Source of the DNA: Aphrophora alni
Taxonomy: Eukaryota > Arthropoda > Insecta > Hemiptera > Aphrophoridae
Assembly (NCBI GenBank): GCA_963513935.1
Contig: OY740769.1
Span: 109,099,762-109,163,761, forward strand
DNA: 64,000 bases
Reading direction: 5' to 3'
Part shown: piece by piece, positions 1 to 11,197 of the stretch
Position numbering within the stretch: position 1 is the first letter of the stretch
Layout of the letters: the number at the start of each line of letters is the position of its first letter
Program-made: the position numbers and the translations under genes
The notes under the pieces: generated by a model
The model's database searches: none
What the model saw: the letters and a program-made list of their open reading frames with translations, nothing else
What the model was told of the DNA's origin: nothing

Positions 1-198
1 AACGCCATAATATAATTATAAAAGATTTGTCAATCATCATCATATTTATATATAATTATGAAAGTTATGAATATTATATGGCAATACAGGATTCAGAAAA
101 AATATGTTAATTATTATGCGACATAATGGCCGACCAGGTTTTTAATGAAAAAAGGTTATATAAATAATTATTTGTAAATATGTGTTAATTACAGATCT

Positions 199-432
199 AC
201 TGGTTGGTCTACTAGCTAGATGGCTTACCTTGTGTGCAAGAGGTTCCAGATTTAATCCATGAGAGAAAAAGTTAAATCCTTGTGGGTGAAAATGTTTTGG
301 TGTTGACCCAGTGTTGTAAAGAAAAGTTGGGAGCTACGATTAGTAGGTAGTGAATCTTGGTCACAAAAGCTAGAATTATAATGATGGGAACTCGATGGGA
401 TGATCAAAAAAATCGGCTAATCCACTAAGGAG
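199..432 (+). repeat. tRNA-derived SINE, copy 1
   Basis: Short interspersed element with a tRNA-like head. The region from about 201 contains an A-box-like stretch (TGGTCTACTAGCTAGATGG) and, about 35 bases on, a B-box-like stretch (GGTTCCAGATTTAATCC). The body shares the phrase TTGACCCAG followed by a GTTG- or ATCG-type ending with the minus-strand copy at 47.2-47.4 kb, and shares GATGGGAA with the copy at 22.99 kb. Such elements are transcribed by pol III and moved by LINE machinery. The 3' limit is uncertain and is set where similarity to the other copies fades. No protein is encoded. Confidence 0.55.
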
Positions 433-1047
433 TATTTATTTTGTGTTTCTATATTATAATTAGACATTTTAAAATTCTAAACATCTGAAGTATTATAAAA
501 CTGTTATATAAGTTAAAATCACAGAATAAATACTTTAAAATGTACGTTTAATATAATGATTATTGTACTGACTAAGTAATGACCATTGACTTGAGAGAAG
601 AAAAAAATCAATGTATGATGAAAGAGAGGCACTGTCGGGTGAGTTAATATTAACCTTTTAGTAGGTCTAAAGACCGGATCTCTCTGAAATAGCATATATT
701 ATGTTCTTAAACTTAACCTAACAATTTTGATGAAATTTTACTCCTACCTAACGCCTAAATTTTTTAAAACATACGATTTAAATCTCTAGTACGAATGGTT
801 AAGTGTGTGAATTTATGTATGAAAATTGTTTATATTTATTACAATGTTTTATTATTTTTGTTGGAAGCTAAGTTTTTTAATTTCCTAGAGTTTGAAGGTC
901 TCTGTCCCATATTTATCATGTGTAATTAAGATCATTGTTCTTTTTAAAAATACGTGTATTGTCTATTTTCTTATGATATATTTCTGAAGCCATTTTATAC
1001 CATGAACAGATGTTTGGCATATGGATGAGAGCAGGTTGGCTGCTATT
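433..1047. other. AT-rich sequence, nothing recognised
   Basis: No open frame, RNA gene, tandem repeat or similarity to other parts of the window was found by eye. Confidence 0.4.
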
Positions 1048-1058
1048 CCCCCCCCCCC
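1048..1058. repeat. C11 homopolymer
   Basis: An uninterrupted run of 11 C. It lies inside a short open frame (1010-1327) that otherwise shows no coding signs. Confidence 0.9.
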
Positions 1059-1059
1059 A

Positions 1060-1212
1060 GGATTTTTACATAAGGAAAGATATTATTTGTTTTAGTTTGT
1101 ATTTAGTTTTAGTGTTGATTTTAAGAAGTGTACGGTTTATATTTATGTTTTATGTATTTTGTTGTGTAATGCAATATTGGAGAAATAAAATAAATTCATT
1201 CATTCATTCAAA
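1060..1212 (+). repeat. LINE-type 3' UTR with ATTC tail
   Basis: T- and G-rich sequence without a reading frame ends in GAGAAATAAAATAAATTC followed by repeated ATTC units. That is the usual form of the 3' terminus of insect non-LTR retrotransposons with microsatellite-like tails. Only the 3' end seems present and no RT motif was found upstream. A SINE that borrows the same tail is an alternative. Confidence 0.45.
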
Positions 1213-1540
1213 ATGTCAGGATTATGGACATGTGAATTCTGCTCTTCAGCTTTTTTCTGGAGCATTTTGTTTGAACCCAGTCCTGAGACTGGTGAACCAT
1301 CCTTTTTTATACGAAAAAGCCATATAGATTAATAGTTTGCACTCAAACTAATCAGGTTATGACATTGTTTTTAATAATCCTTTGGCTCAGAACTTTACTT
1401 AGAACTTCATGGTTGAAATAATTTAATAAAAACTTTTTTAGTACATTTACTAATTGCCACACATTGGTGCGCCAATTAAAAGAATTTAATAGTTTATAAA
1501 AACTTTTGTTAATTTATATTAATAAAAAAAATGTGAATTT
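1213..1540. other. AT-rich spacer
   Basis: Between the LINE tail and the GGGCGCC repeat. No gene or repeat structure recognised. Confidence 0.4.
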
Positions 1541-1543
1541 AAA

Positions 1544-1700
1544 TAGATGCTCAGCTTTAAGGGCGCCAGGTGGAATTAATTCACCAATTTTGAAAAGATA
1601 AAGAAAATTGAATTTATAGTCTCTCGAGGTCAAAGGTTCTTTTTAAGAGGTGATAATGGGTGATAATTAAGAGATTCAAAGCCTTATTCTGCTGAAATTG
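1544..1700 (+). repeat. GGGCGCC dispersed repeat, copy 1
   Basis: One of three same-strand copies (others near 17,953 and 21,850). Each begins with CTCAGCT, two to four variable bases and GGGCGCCAG, then a degenerate GTTAACGC, TTTTGAAAA, and a later TCGAGGTCA or TCAGGGTCA motif. Copies are diverged but collinear for about 130 bp. The family is not identified. Read on the minus strand, CTGGCGCCC resembles a retroviral-type primer binding site, which is only suggestive. Confidence 0.5.
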
Positions 1701-1993
1701 TACATAAGATATTTATTAAAATGATATTTCATATTACAAATAAAATCAGTAACATAAATGATAATATGTATTCTATTATTAAATATTGGTTCAAAAAATC
1801 TTTTATCTGAATCTACTTCTTTATATTTAAATCAAAAAGTTGTGTATTAAGTACTTCTTACTATGCATTTTAATGTTGCAACAAAAGAATTTAAATTATT
1901 GAAAAAGAAATATTCTGTGTCTCAAAATGAGACTTAATTATGTATAAAAAATTAATTATTTTGAATTTATCCTAAAAAATATTAAAACACATA

Positions 1994-2276
1994 CATTTAT
2001 ATTTTATTCATAACATGAAATTGTATTAATTTAATGCTTATAACATACTTTATATAACACAACTTTCATGCATAATATAAAGATTAAAAGCACTTAAGTC
2101 AAAACATTTGTTGATATTTATACAATGGAAAATATCTTTACTCAAGACAATTAAAACATATTAGTTATTAATAGAGTGTGATTTCTCTATAGCTTTCATT
2201 TTGCTGGGAAAACGGACACAAATAATTTGAAATACAGGAATCAGTTACTGAATTCAATCAGTCAGTGTTTGTTCAT
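1994..2276 (+). repeat. 283-bp dispersed repeat, copy 1
   Basis: This stretch recurs in inverted orientation at 11,772-12,054. Both copies are exactly 283 bp and differ by eye at only two positions (CTCAAG versus CACAAG, AACGGA versus AACAGA). Similarity stops abruptly at both ends. There are no terminal inverted repeats, no A-tail and no obvious target duplication, so the class is unknown. Almost no divergence in a heavily decayed window implies a recent copy or gene conversion between the pair. Confidence 0.85.
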
Positions 2277-2339
2277 TTATTTAGAAAGTCTTAAAAAACT
2301 GGGACATGACACTTCTCTAAATTGTTTTGAAGAAAATAT

Positions 2340-2790
2340 AATTTATTGACTCACACGATAGTCTTATTTATTTCAAAAGTTCTCTGTCCACTAGGATTAA
2401 TGTCCACAAGCAAGAATATTTATTTTAATATGTTTATACACTTAGTTCTATCACCAAACACATGTTCAAATTCTCACTTTCATTGTTCTATCAAATTTCC
2501 CATCAAAAATATGTCTTGGCTTCCAACTCTTACAAACACAATTGATCATTTCAAAAGTTCTCTTTTAACTTTCTTAAAACCACATCTTACCATCCAGATG
2601 TTTCCTTTCAACTGTTACGAACATTAACACTACATTGTTCACAAATATCCTCTAACAAAATTACGTCAACACATCCTACCATCTCAGACATTCCCTTGCA
2701 ACTGACTGCTCTCACTTGCTTCAAAACTAAGTGTCTATTAACAGATATACTAACACAGCAAATTTTTGTTAATTACATTCATACACTCAC
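2340..2790. other. G-poor, C-rich strand-asymmetric segment
   Basis: The plus strand carries only about 2-5 G per 60 bases but 12-16 C. Two roughly similar stretches (CATCTTACCATCCAGATG near 2584 and CATCCTACCATCTCAGAC near 2672) suggest a very decayed internal repeat. An open frame at 2346-2627 follows from the low G content and is not convincing as a gene. Confidence 0.5.
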
Positions 2791-3227
2791 TTATATTATA
2801 ATATACCAAAACATTAATTATAAATTCATTCTAAACCTATTTATTTTACAATATTATCTTCTTGGATGTTTTTAGTTAAAAATTTACAGCTTTTAAATTA
2901 ATTTACAACACTTTCCCCATGCTCCAACAACCAATCAAAATCTTTGACCTACTTGTGCTTGGTCCAATCATATGTCTTCCTTTTAACTATATACTATTCA
3001 AATATTCCATATATTACATGGTCCTCGACAATTTGAGATTTGTACTTCCTCCAATGTATGAGTTCTCCATGTTTTATTCCTCCATGGCTTATTCAAATGT
3101 CAAATTTTGATTTGTAACTGTCCATATTCATAAAATTTAACACTTGTGATTAAAACTCGTCAGGAGTTTTAATATATAACTAATGAAGAATATATATAAT
3201 GATGAAGATATATAACTCATCTAGTAA
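2791..3227. other. AT-rich spacer
   Basis: Contains a 63-codon open frame (2919-3110) with no recognisable domain. Nothing else seen. Confidence 0.4.
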
Positions 3228-3995
3228 GATTATTTTCACAGATGGTTCTAACTTGGACAATAAAGTCAGTTATTACTCATTGGGATGAACATATATTTAT
3301 AGATTACCCTCACTTCTAATGTTTCTACTATAGAACTCTTTGCTATTTTGAAGGTGTTATGTAGTTCCATCTACTTTCAATCACTACGGTATCTTTTGTG
3401 TTCCAATTTCAAAAGTACTTTATAGGTTATCCAGGATATGTTTTCTAAGAATCCTTTGGTTGAGGGCATTCTGTGTTCCAAACAGAGACTTCTGTTGGAG
3501 TAAAATTTTGCTAGATACTTGGGCATTGTGGAATAAGTGGAAATTCAAATGCAGACAAACCAGTAAAGGTCAATAAGTTAGTTCCCAGTCACACAGCGTA
3601 TTATTGCATCTAACTTTTTATTGGTAGTTAAATTTGTATTGCGTGGTCAATGATAGGAAGCATGGACAACTGTAGTGTCCAATAAACTAAGGGAACTAGG
3701 AGATTCTGTTTGTTCATGGAGTATTCATCTCCACGAGAAGTAGTGGAGTGTCCATCTTGTCGAGTGGAAGTAGTTTTACCCATCTTCACTTCTGTCATTC
3801 TGATTACTCAATGATTTTTTTAAATGTGAAACTACCATAATGTCCATTTTGTCAAGGGGTTATATTGATTAGGGCACATCCTAATTGATTGTGTGGTTCT
3901 GAGAGGTGTTCTAAGACATATGTTCTATCCATTTCCTTTCAGGTGTTCTTGGGGGGACAATGCTGAGGATCCTTGATTAGATATTATTCTTTTTG
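3228..3995 (+). pseudogene. decayed LINE ORF2 3' part: RNase H and C-terminal region
   Basis: Read across frameshifts and stops, the plus strand gives IFTDGS at about 3232-3249, which matches the first catalytic block of the RNase H domain found in I/R1/Jockey-group non-LTR retrotransposons. A later stretch reads LVEGIL, then a degenerate G-I-E-I-Q-A-D segment that aligns with the usual W-V-P-G-H-x-G-I-x-G-N-E-x-A-D block. Further on, HFCHSDY and CPFCQGV fit the cysteine-containing C-terminus (C-x-x-C, then a HILIEC-like block). Many stops and shifts show it is dead. The reverse transcriptase core is not recognisable upstream, so it is a 3' fragment or is eroded. I assign the class by motif order, not by a search. 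Confidence 0.5.
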
Positions 3996-4004
3996 TGTTC
4001 CCTT

Positions 4005-4672
4005 ATAATTTTCGGTCAAAGATGAAATCAGTCACAGAAGAAAATTTTTAATTTTTTTGGTCAGAGAAGATTCTAAAAATGTTCTCTAACCGAAAAAAAA
4101 GAGAGTTTTGGTTAAAGAAGACTTCGGTCAGTGAAGGCAATTCATTGTAAAGTGCGATGGAGGTGCTTGGATTTAAAGGGGCAAATTATTTATATGAGTA
4201 TGTTTAATTGCCAAAATAACATGGTCTCGCCTTAGAAAACTTAATTACACAAAGCAGTTCTTTTGGTCAGAGAAGAAAGCCATAATGAATTTTCTGTCAG
4301 AGAAGCAAGCTGACACAAATTTTTGATCAGAGAAGAATTCGGTCACAGAATATTCGATTAAAAAAGACGATTTAAAAATAAAAGTGCTGTTTCGGTCAGA
4401 GAAGAAAGCTATGACATATTTTCGGTATCAGTAAATTTGGTTGAAGAAGACGATTTCAAAAATCTAACAGCTATTTTGGTCAAAGAAGACAAATGTCCAC
4501 ATATCTTTTGGTCAGAGAAGAAAGTGGTGACGAAGATTTGGTTGAAGAAAACAATTTTTTTTAAACAGCTGTTTCGACCAGAGAAGAATTCCGTTACAAG
4601 AGATTTCGTCAACGAAGAAAATAGAATAACCATTATTTTCGTCAGAGAAGATTTCGGTCACAAAAGACCACC
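4005..4672 (+). repeat. degenerate GGTCAGAGAAGA motif array
   Basis: A short motif close to TTTCGGTCAGAGAAGAAAG recurs about 19 times in some 660 bp, for example near 4059, 4265, 4300, 4324, 4394, 4477, 4510, 4573 and 4640. A sister form, TTTGGTTGAAGAAGACGATTT, lies near 4440 and 4535. Spacing is irregular (about 15-70 bp), so it is not a simple minisatellite. Open frames on both strands here (4409-4709) reflect the repeat. A single similar motif is seen near 14,525. Origin unknown. Confidence 0.65.
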
Positions 4673-4754
4673 CCAAAATTGATATCAAGCTCTTTGTGAT
4701 GTTTTGCAATGCCCTGAGTCAAAAAGTAGTTTTCAAAATGATGTTTGTCTGTCA

Positions 4755-4832
4755 TGTGTTCAGTGCTCAACGAATGGATCAATTTTAATCACATTCAGTA
4801 TGTGGGCATATTTTCACCATATCTGAGGACTG
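4755..4832 (+). repeat. dispersed repeat shared with 37.5 kb
   Basis: The segment with CGAATGGATCAATTTTAATC followed by GTATGTGGGCATATTTT is collinear with 37,510-37,575 (CCAATGGACAGATTTTGATA, then GTACGTGGGCATATTTT). It belongs to the common insect type of non-coding repeat with an 'AATGGAxCGATTTTGAT' phrase. Class not assigned. Confidence 0.5.
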
Positions 4833-5454
4833 TTTAGGCAAACTAAAATTTTGTAGTTACTTGTTATAAGGAAAAAACAAAATTACGATATCAAGATTTG
4901 TTCAAGTGTAGCCTCTCAGGATCCAAACAAAATGTATTGGTCATCACTTATAAAATACCAATTTATTTGTTATCGGTAAAAGACCAAAAACTTGGTCATA
5001 GGGCTCTACCGGTTTCGTTAAAATTTAAATGAATGATCTAAACCTGTATGCAAAATCGCAAGTAAAAAAATATTGCGGTTCAGGAGTTATTGTAAAAAAA
5101 AAATGAACCTTGATTGCTGTTATTAAAACCTTGATTTTAATCAAATACAATAATTCTAAGATCATGTTTTTGACAACTGAAGAAAGTTTAAGCCCATGGT
5201 TCATTTTACCTTTTAATTGACTATTATCGAACTCACATTTTTGGTTCATTTTTATTTGGTTTTGGGAATGGATGAGTGAGAAAGTTTGTGCACTATTTAT
5301 TGTACTTGTCGCTAACTTATAATTGTCATTATTTATTAATAATGAAAATAAAGTATTTTTATCAGTGTTAGTTGATTTTAATAAAATATGACATAATGTT
5401 CTAAACCTAAACAATCATATATTTGCATACTGGTACAAATCAATGTTAAAATTT
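4833..5454. other. no gene recognised
   Basis: A 129-codon minus-strand open frame (5025-5414) has no recognisable domain. A piece near 5245-5280, read on the minus strand (CCAAATAAAAATGAACCAAA), also occurs at about 35,543, so part of this frame lies in repetitive DNA. Confidence 0.4.
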
Positions 5455-6362
5455 TTCAGCTCATGGTTCTTGGGTATTTGGAATGAGACTTGTCTTACAT
5501 GGAACTTTCATGTAGAAAAATTGAGTAAAAAACTCTGAAGAGTTTATTTCTTATAAGAAATATAAGATCTGTTAACCTACAAGAGATATATATTTTTTGT
5601 TCTTTAAAAGTACATTTGGATATGACCTCTACTTTGGGAAAATACTAGCAATAGTAGTATAATACCGAAGCTTAAAAAGAAAGTTCTCAGATTGTTAGGT
5701 TTAGAGAAAACTGTCACCCTATTTTTATTAAATTACAAATAATGACTGTTATTAATCTTTACAACTTTGATTTGCTAACTCACATAAAAACTAACTGGTA
5801 TCAGTGGTAGGTACTCTATAGGTATCACAAACACGATTACAATACAAGAAACAGTTATCTTATTGATATTCCTTATTGCATATTAAGTAATTCTATGGAC
5901 AATTTCTGTTTTGGAAATATAGCATTTTAACAATTTGCCACTTCAGTGGTTATAACTGTAAAAGGTTAAACTGTATAAATGGTTTATTGAAAATCCAATG
6001 TACAACATAACTGAATTCAGAGGTAGAAAGATGAGAATTGTCCTATAATAAACAGCTTGATTTGGTGTTTGGTAGTTTTCTTGGTGGCTGATTTGTATTT
6101 ATTTTAGTAGTGTTAAATGTATAAATTAGAAACAAGTTCTCCTAATTTATTATTTTTGTATGTCCATTGTTGTTTATTATTGTAATACTTGTTATCTGGC
6201 CCTAAGTTGTTAATCCATGATATGTATAATATTTTTATCTCATCAATAATATCTACTTTTTTTTTACTGTCCTAGAGTTTTAAATACTAACAACTATATT
6301 TATTGACAATGCCTATTGTATGTCATAACATGTTTAATGACTGTATGTACAAATAAATATGT
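5455..6362 (+). pseudogene. decayed CR1/Jockey-type LINE, RT C-terminal end and 3' UTR
   Basis: Frameshifted plus-strand translation gives LTWNFHVEKLSKKL at about 5493-5535, the usual L-x-W-x-x-H-x-x-x-L-x-x-K-L block after the RT fingers/palm. Next comes a segment like P-I-F-I-K-L-Q-I-M-T-V-I-N-L-Y and then HDYNTRNSY near 5831-5860. The H-x-Y-N-T-R motif is characteristic of the C-terminus of CR1/Jockey-type elements. The following AT-rich stretch, ending with TGTACAAATAAATA at about 6348-6361, looks like the 3' UTR and terminus. Stops are frequent and the catalytic F-A-D-D block is absent, so this is a 5'-truncated dead copy. Confidence 0.6.
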
Positions 6363-7929
6363 AGATACTGTATTTAATTCAATTGTATTACACTACCCAT
6401 TCTTAACATATATAGAATATTTAGAGTTTGAGGTTCACTACAAAACAAATTAATGGGTCTGGCCACTTACCATTGGATATGTTTTTGATACTGGAACACA
6501 ACACTTGGTCTGTTTTATAAAATTATGTCTTCTGCAATTCAATTTCTTGTCTTTTTCTACAGTATAGGGTAGGACTTGATTTAACTTAAAAATAAATTTC
6601 ACTTTGTCAATGACAAACTTCCAACAAAATTTATTGTGCCATACTCTTGTAGAAGATACCTGGTGTAAACGATTAGCACTCATATTTTAAAATTTATTTT
6701 ACATTATCGTTTTGCTCCTTTTACTGTAACTTGAAAAATCCCATTTAAATAAATGTGTTCTGCAACATTTTCCAGGCTCTGTGGTTTGCCAATGTCTAAG
6801 CTGCGGGAGGAAACTGCTTGTGTAGTTTGAATTAAGTGTACCAAATATAGAACGAGAATGTTTGCGAATACATGTAACTGTGCTTACTAAATTGCTGGTG
6901 TAATGTATTGCATACTATAAGGAAGAATTTGTCATAAAATTTGCAAACAAACCTTGTATTTTGAGGGATTCCATTGTGTGTTCATGAAATTTATTTTATA
7001 ATATTTTATTTTATATTTCCGAGTGAAAATATTTTAATTTTAGTTGATATATATTAATGAGACTTTGGCCCAGAACCATGAAATGTGTATCCTGAACAGT
7101 AGTTTCCTAAACTAAGACGGCATGTGCATTTTCATACAGGTATTATAAATGTGTCCTCTTTTGATGCATCCGATTTTTACTACATTTGATATAAAATTGT
7201 GATTCTGACAATTGGTTAGCCAAAATAGTTGAAAGTGAATTTTTAGTTGATTATTCATTCTAACAGTTACAGTTCATGTTTGGACACCAAATTTGTACCA
7301 AAAGTTGACATTAATTTTGTATATTTTACCAACATAAAAATGTATTAAAAATATCTCTTTTTAACTTTATAAGAAGGAAATAAAAGAAATGCAATGTAGT
7401 TTTAGCATTTTTACAACTTTACCTTTTTTACAAATTTTTAGGAAAATATAGTTTGTTAAAAAGAAATAAAGGAAAACAATGGTTTTCCTTCAAGTCATTA
7501 CCATTTCATATCAGTATGTGCACATAAATGTGTTATTATTATTTTACTGTACATATGATCTTTCAAATTTTAATATAAATATTCATTAATGTTATACAGT
7601 AATGAAAATAAGTTGATGTAAATACATTTTAAAATGATTGTTACTAAAAATGACAAATCCAAGCTCTATACATATTTGCTATATCATCTCTGTTATTTGT
7701 TACAGAATGGGTGATTGAAAGAGATAATTTATTCACAATGTGACAATAAAGTCGTGTTTATTTAAATTTACATCTTGTATACAGAACTGATTTGTAAATG
7801 TTTTTTTTAGCATTTATAAAGAAACATTTTATGGAAAAAAGCTAACATAAATAAAAGCTAATTTTTAATGATTTTGTAATTTATACAGCAGGCAAGGGGG
7901 GAAATTGAAGAAGAAGTTTGAAGTTATTA
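6363..7929. other. AT-rich sequence, nothing recognised
   Basis: A 77-codon minus-strand frame (6450-6683) shows no domain. If the candidate exon at 7930-7986 is real, the sequence below it on the minus strand would be its 3' UTR; AATAAA-like signals exist but are common in DNA this AT-rich. Confidence 0.35.
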
Positions 7930-7986
7930 TCAGTATCGGGAGTTCCTCTGATACCACAAATCATTGTGCCTCTGTCCATCCTGCAA
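7930..7986 (-). CDS. candidate terminal coding exon (unknown gene)
   Basis: On the minus strand a good acceptor (TTTTCTGATTTCAG) precedes an exon. In phase 0 it reads LQDGQRHNDLWYQRNSRY and stops at 7930-7932. A second acceptor AG lies 6 bases on (TTGCAG), which would remove LQ without changing frame. The phase fits the candidate exon at 8975-9073. Base composition is less AT-rich than around it. Against this, a second frame is open here (C-R-M-D-R-G onward) and the plus strand is open too, so the coding claim is weak. No family recognised. Confidence 0.3.
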   Translation of the reverse strand: MQDGQRHNDLWYQRNSRY

Positions 7987-8974
7987 CTGAAATCAGAAAA
8001 TACCACCATTTTAAAATCTTATATTACACTTAGAACTATAGTTCCATATATGTTTCATAATTTCATTTATAGGTTATAGCCTTTATAATTTTTATAGATG
8101 TTCAAATACTTAAAACTATTTTATAAGTAAAATAAAACAATAAGAAACTAGCTTATTTAAAAACTAAGATTGTTGCCAAATTCATTTAACTTAAGTTTTA
8201 ATTTAAAAATTACAACTATACAGGTTACTAAGAACATTAATAAAATTATTAATTTTAACATACTAGTGTATCAAGTACAAATTGTACAATCTTTCACTGC
8301 TGCTATCATAATTATTTAAAAGCTATTTTTCTGGACAACGTTTGAAGAAATATTGAAACAACAACATAGTATAATTTGTTAAAACCAAATTTAACCAGTT
8401 ATAGGTAGGAATATATACAATTATTGATGTAAATGGCAATTCAGAAGTTATGTCATTGGATGCATCAACACTTCAGCTAAATACGAGTATTTAAGTTCTT
8501 ATAGTGTCAAATACACTGTTCTTCAAGTGGTGACATTGGTTTTGGGAAAACCATTGAATGGTGGGAACATTGGTCATAAAAACAATATGATCTAACAATG
8601 ATTTAGGAAAGTGTTTGAATATATTGTGTGTTATATGTCTTATAATTAAAATTAAATCAAATTTTAAATAAAACATTTAATATTAACTTTAAACAAAACT
8701 TCACTAAATTAAGCTTGTACATTGCATTGGGAGAGACAGTGGCTTGTAATTATTAATATTAATGGTGTCAAAATTAATATCAGATTTAATAGAAAACAGA
8801 AATATAATACAAATGCTTAGAGCAGAAGGTAACTTTATTAACCACTCAATACAATGGAGAAAATATGAGATATGATATTATAATGGCCCAACTATAATAT
8901 TTATGTTTTCTAAATTACACAAAAAAATGAATGAGTAAAGTTTCGATTTTTATGTTAAAGAAGTTAGTAAATAC
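7987..8974 (-). other. AT-rich gap, possible intron
   Basis: Would be an intron of about 990 bp if the two candidate exons on either side are joined. Nothing else recognised, and a 61-codon frame at 8491-8676 has no domain. Confidence 0.3.
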
Positions 8975-9073
8975 CTCTGGTTTGTAATTTGAAAAATAAT
9001 ATGGTGTTCGTCTTTGTCGGGAATCCACCTGTCGCAGCCATGAGTATCCAATAAATTTTTTCCCTAGGTTGAA
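8975..9073 (-). CDS. candidate internal coding exon, 33 codons (unknown gene)
   Basis: Minus-strand segment of exactly 99 bases between an acceptor (CTTCCAATTACAG) and a weak donor (CCAGAG|GTATTT). Frame 0 is fully open: FNLGKKFIGYSWLRQVDSRQ, then R-R-T-P-Y-Y-F and on to K-P-E. It is basic and aromatic, with a dibasic RR. Its phase joins to the exon at 7930-7986 and is also compatible with the phase 0 end of the exon at 50,195. A second frame is also open, so the reading is not unique. I do not recognise a domain; a spurious exon in repeat DNA is possible. Confidence 0.35.
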
Positions 9074-9450
9074 CTGTAATTGGAAGAATGGCAAGCCATT
9101 AGTTACAAGAGTTTACAATTATTAAACTATTACCAAAGTATTTATTTTTGAATCTGAATTGAACTATGCAAATTAAAAAAAAAATAAAAAAATTTCACTT
9201 TTTGTTGTAAACAATAATTTTATGTTGTAAATCTGTTTAATATGTATTTACATATGGCACATAAATATTTATTTGAGATATTTCTGCCAATACATAAACT
9301 ATGACGGAGTAAAGCTATGTAATAATTAAAATTAAATTATTTACTCTATAATATCTTTACTATGATAGACAAAATTCTAACAAAAAGATGATTTATAATC
9401 AAGCAACAATAATGGATTTAATATCATGTACAAGTATTACAATATTTTCA

Positions 9451-9920
9451 TTAACCCTTAACTAACATCATGATTTAAAGTTACGCAATCAACATCATAC
9501 GTCTGGGAGACACCTATGTGTATTTAAATGAAAAAAAGGCATAGTTAATTATCAATAAATGTAATAATCAGTAAAATGGCTTTACATACCTATATTAAAC
9601 ATAGAGTGGACGTAGAATTAGTTCAGAAACATCTTTTCACAATGTCCTTCACCAAGCGTCTCGATAAAAACCATAGATAAAAACTATAAAATAAAGTCAC
9701 GTAAACAACAACATACGTCTCACAGACGGAAAGTCATCAAAAACTATAAATAACGCAGCCAAGGGGCGAGAAAAAAACTGGCAATTTTCACCGAAAAAAG
9801 ACCAACGTCCGACTGGCAGCTAGACGGCCGGACAAAAACAATAGGTCAAGAGGAGGGGAAATACCCCGATTTTTATTTTTGCGCCCGTCTTCAAGATGTA
9901 TGATGTTAGTTAAGGGTTAA
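9451..9920. mobile_element. piggyBac-type MITE with TTAA target duplication
   Basis: A 462-bp non-autonomous DNA transposon at 9455-9916. It has perfect 17-bp terminal inverted repeats (CCCTTAACTAACATCAT) flanked on both sides by TTAA (9451-9454 and 9917-9920), the target site of the piggyBac superfamily, whose ends start with CCC. Subterminal copies of CATACGTCT occur near 9497 and 9712. The interior is much richer in GC and CpG than its surroundings and has no transposase frame, so movement would need an enzyme supplied elsewhere. The intact ends suggest a fairly recent insertion. Confidence 0.9.
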
Positions 9921-11197
9921 ATATACTTAAATTTTCGTTAAATTATACTCTTATCTATAGTTATTGGTTATAGTTATTTAAGCTCCGTTTCATTTAAGAA
10001 CAAAGGAGATAGATTTTCTGTTTGTCTATCTGTAAGTTTGTATCTTTATTCTTATTAATTTTTGGGTGTGTAGCTTCAACCCATACAATAGTTATCTTTC
10101 ATATAGTCATGTTTTGAAATTGTGGAGGGAATGGAGAATGTTTTAAAATATGTGATTTTTTTATGCCTAAACTTGTATTCTAAAGATTGTAGAATAACTA
10201 ACGAATGACCAAGCAAATGGGTAGTATCATCACATTAAAAACATTCCTTTCTGAAAAATAAAATTCACTAGTATACTCTAGGCCTAGTGAATGATCTTAA
10301 GAAAATTGCATTTTTTGCGTTATTATCGTCCAGTTTCTGTATTATGTTGGACTTCTACACTCTAAAATTCAATATCACATCATCTGTTGAGGTGGGACTT
10401 ATTTTCATAATATTTAATCTGTTTTAGTAGTTTAAAAGAGTATTATTTGTTACATATTGTATAGAATAAGGGCTTAGGCTTCATATTCTTTGTTTGGTCA
10501 ATTGAAAATTCCCCCTTATTTAAGACAGTTGTTTATTTTTAAGGTGTTGAGACTATTTTTAATTTGTAGTGGCACAAAAATGGAGAATTTTGGTGAATAT
10601 TAAATAAAGTTAAAGAGATGTAAAAATAGTCTCAGTACCTTCCTGAAGCTATCGGGAGGCCAGTTGCTTGAGAGAACTGACACTGAGAATCATATCTACA
10701 ATATTATTTGACTTCTTATATTTGAACTTTGAGGTGTTCACGTTTTATGTTTGTATTTAATTAGTACTTTTTGTATGTATTAATATAGGTTAGCAAATAC
10801 TATAATAGCGTCTATTGTGTGAATGATGACCTGTGTCTTAGTTGAGTGTATGTATATTATATTTGTATATCTGTGTGAGTATTCTGTAAGAATTCTTGTT
10901 TAATATGTTAAGAGAATAGATTAGCGTAGTTTTTATTCATGTATCATTAAACAATTTGTATCTACTATTATTATTCTAGTTAATATGTTAAGATAATTAG
11001 TTTTGGGATGATTATATTGTAAACATTAAAACATCTTTGTATGTTAGAAGATTGGGCCTTCCATGTTCCAGGTAACAGTACAGGTGTTTGAACTGTCAAC
11101 CCTATTGTTGGTAGGTCAATGCACCAGAGGAGTGGGGTAGGGAAACTGGTCACTTTAGTTGTAAATAGTTTTAATTTAGTCTTTGTTAAGATTCCCT
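9921..11197. other. AT-rich sequence with one short shared phrase
   Basis: GTTTGTCTATCTGTAAGT near 10,021 also occurs in the repeat at 36.69 kb. No gene recognised. The 76-codon minus-strand frame at 10,980-11,210 overlaps the hairpin motif below and shows no domain. Confidence 0.35.
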
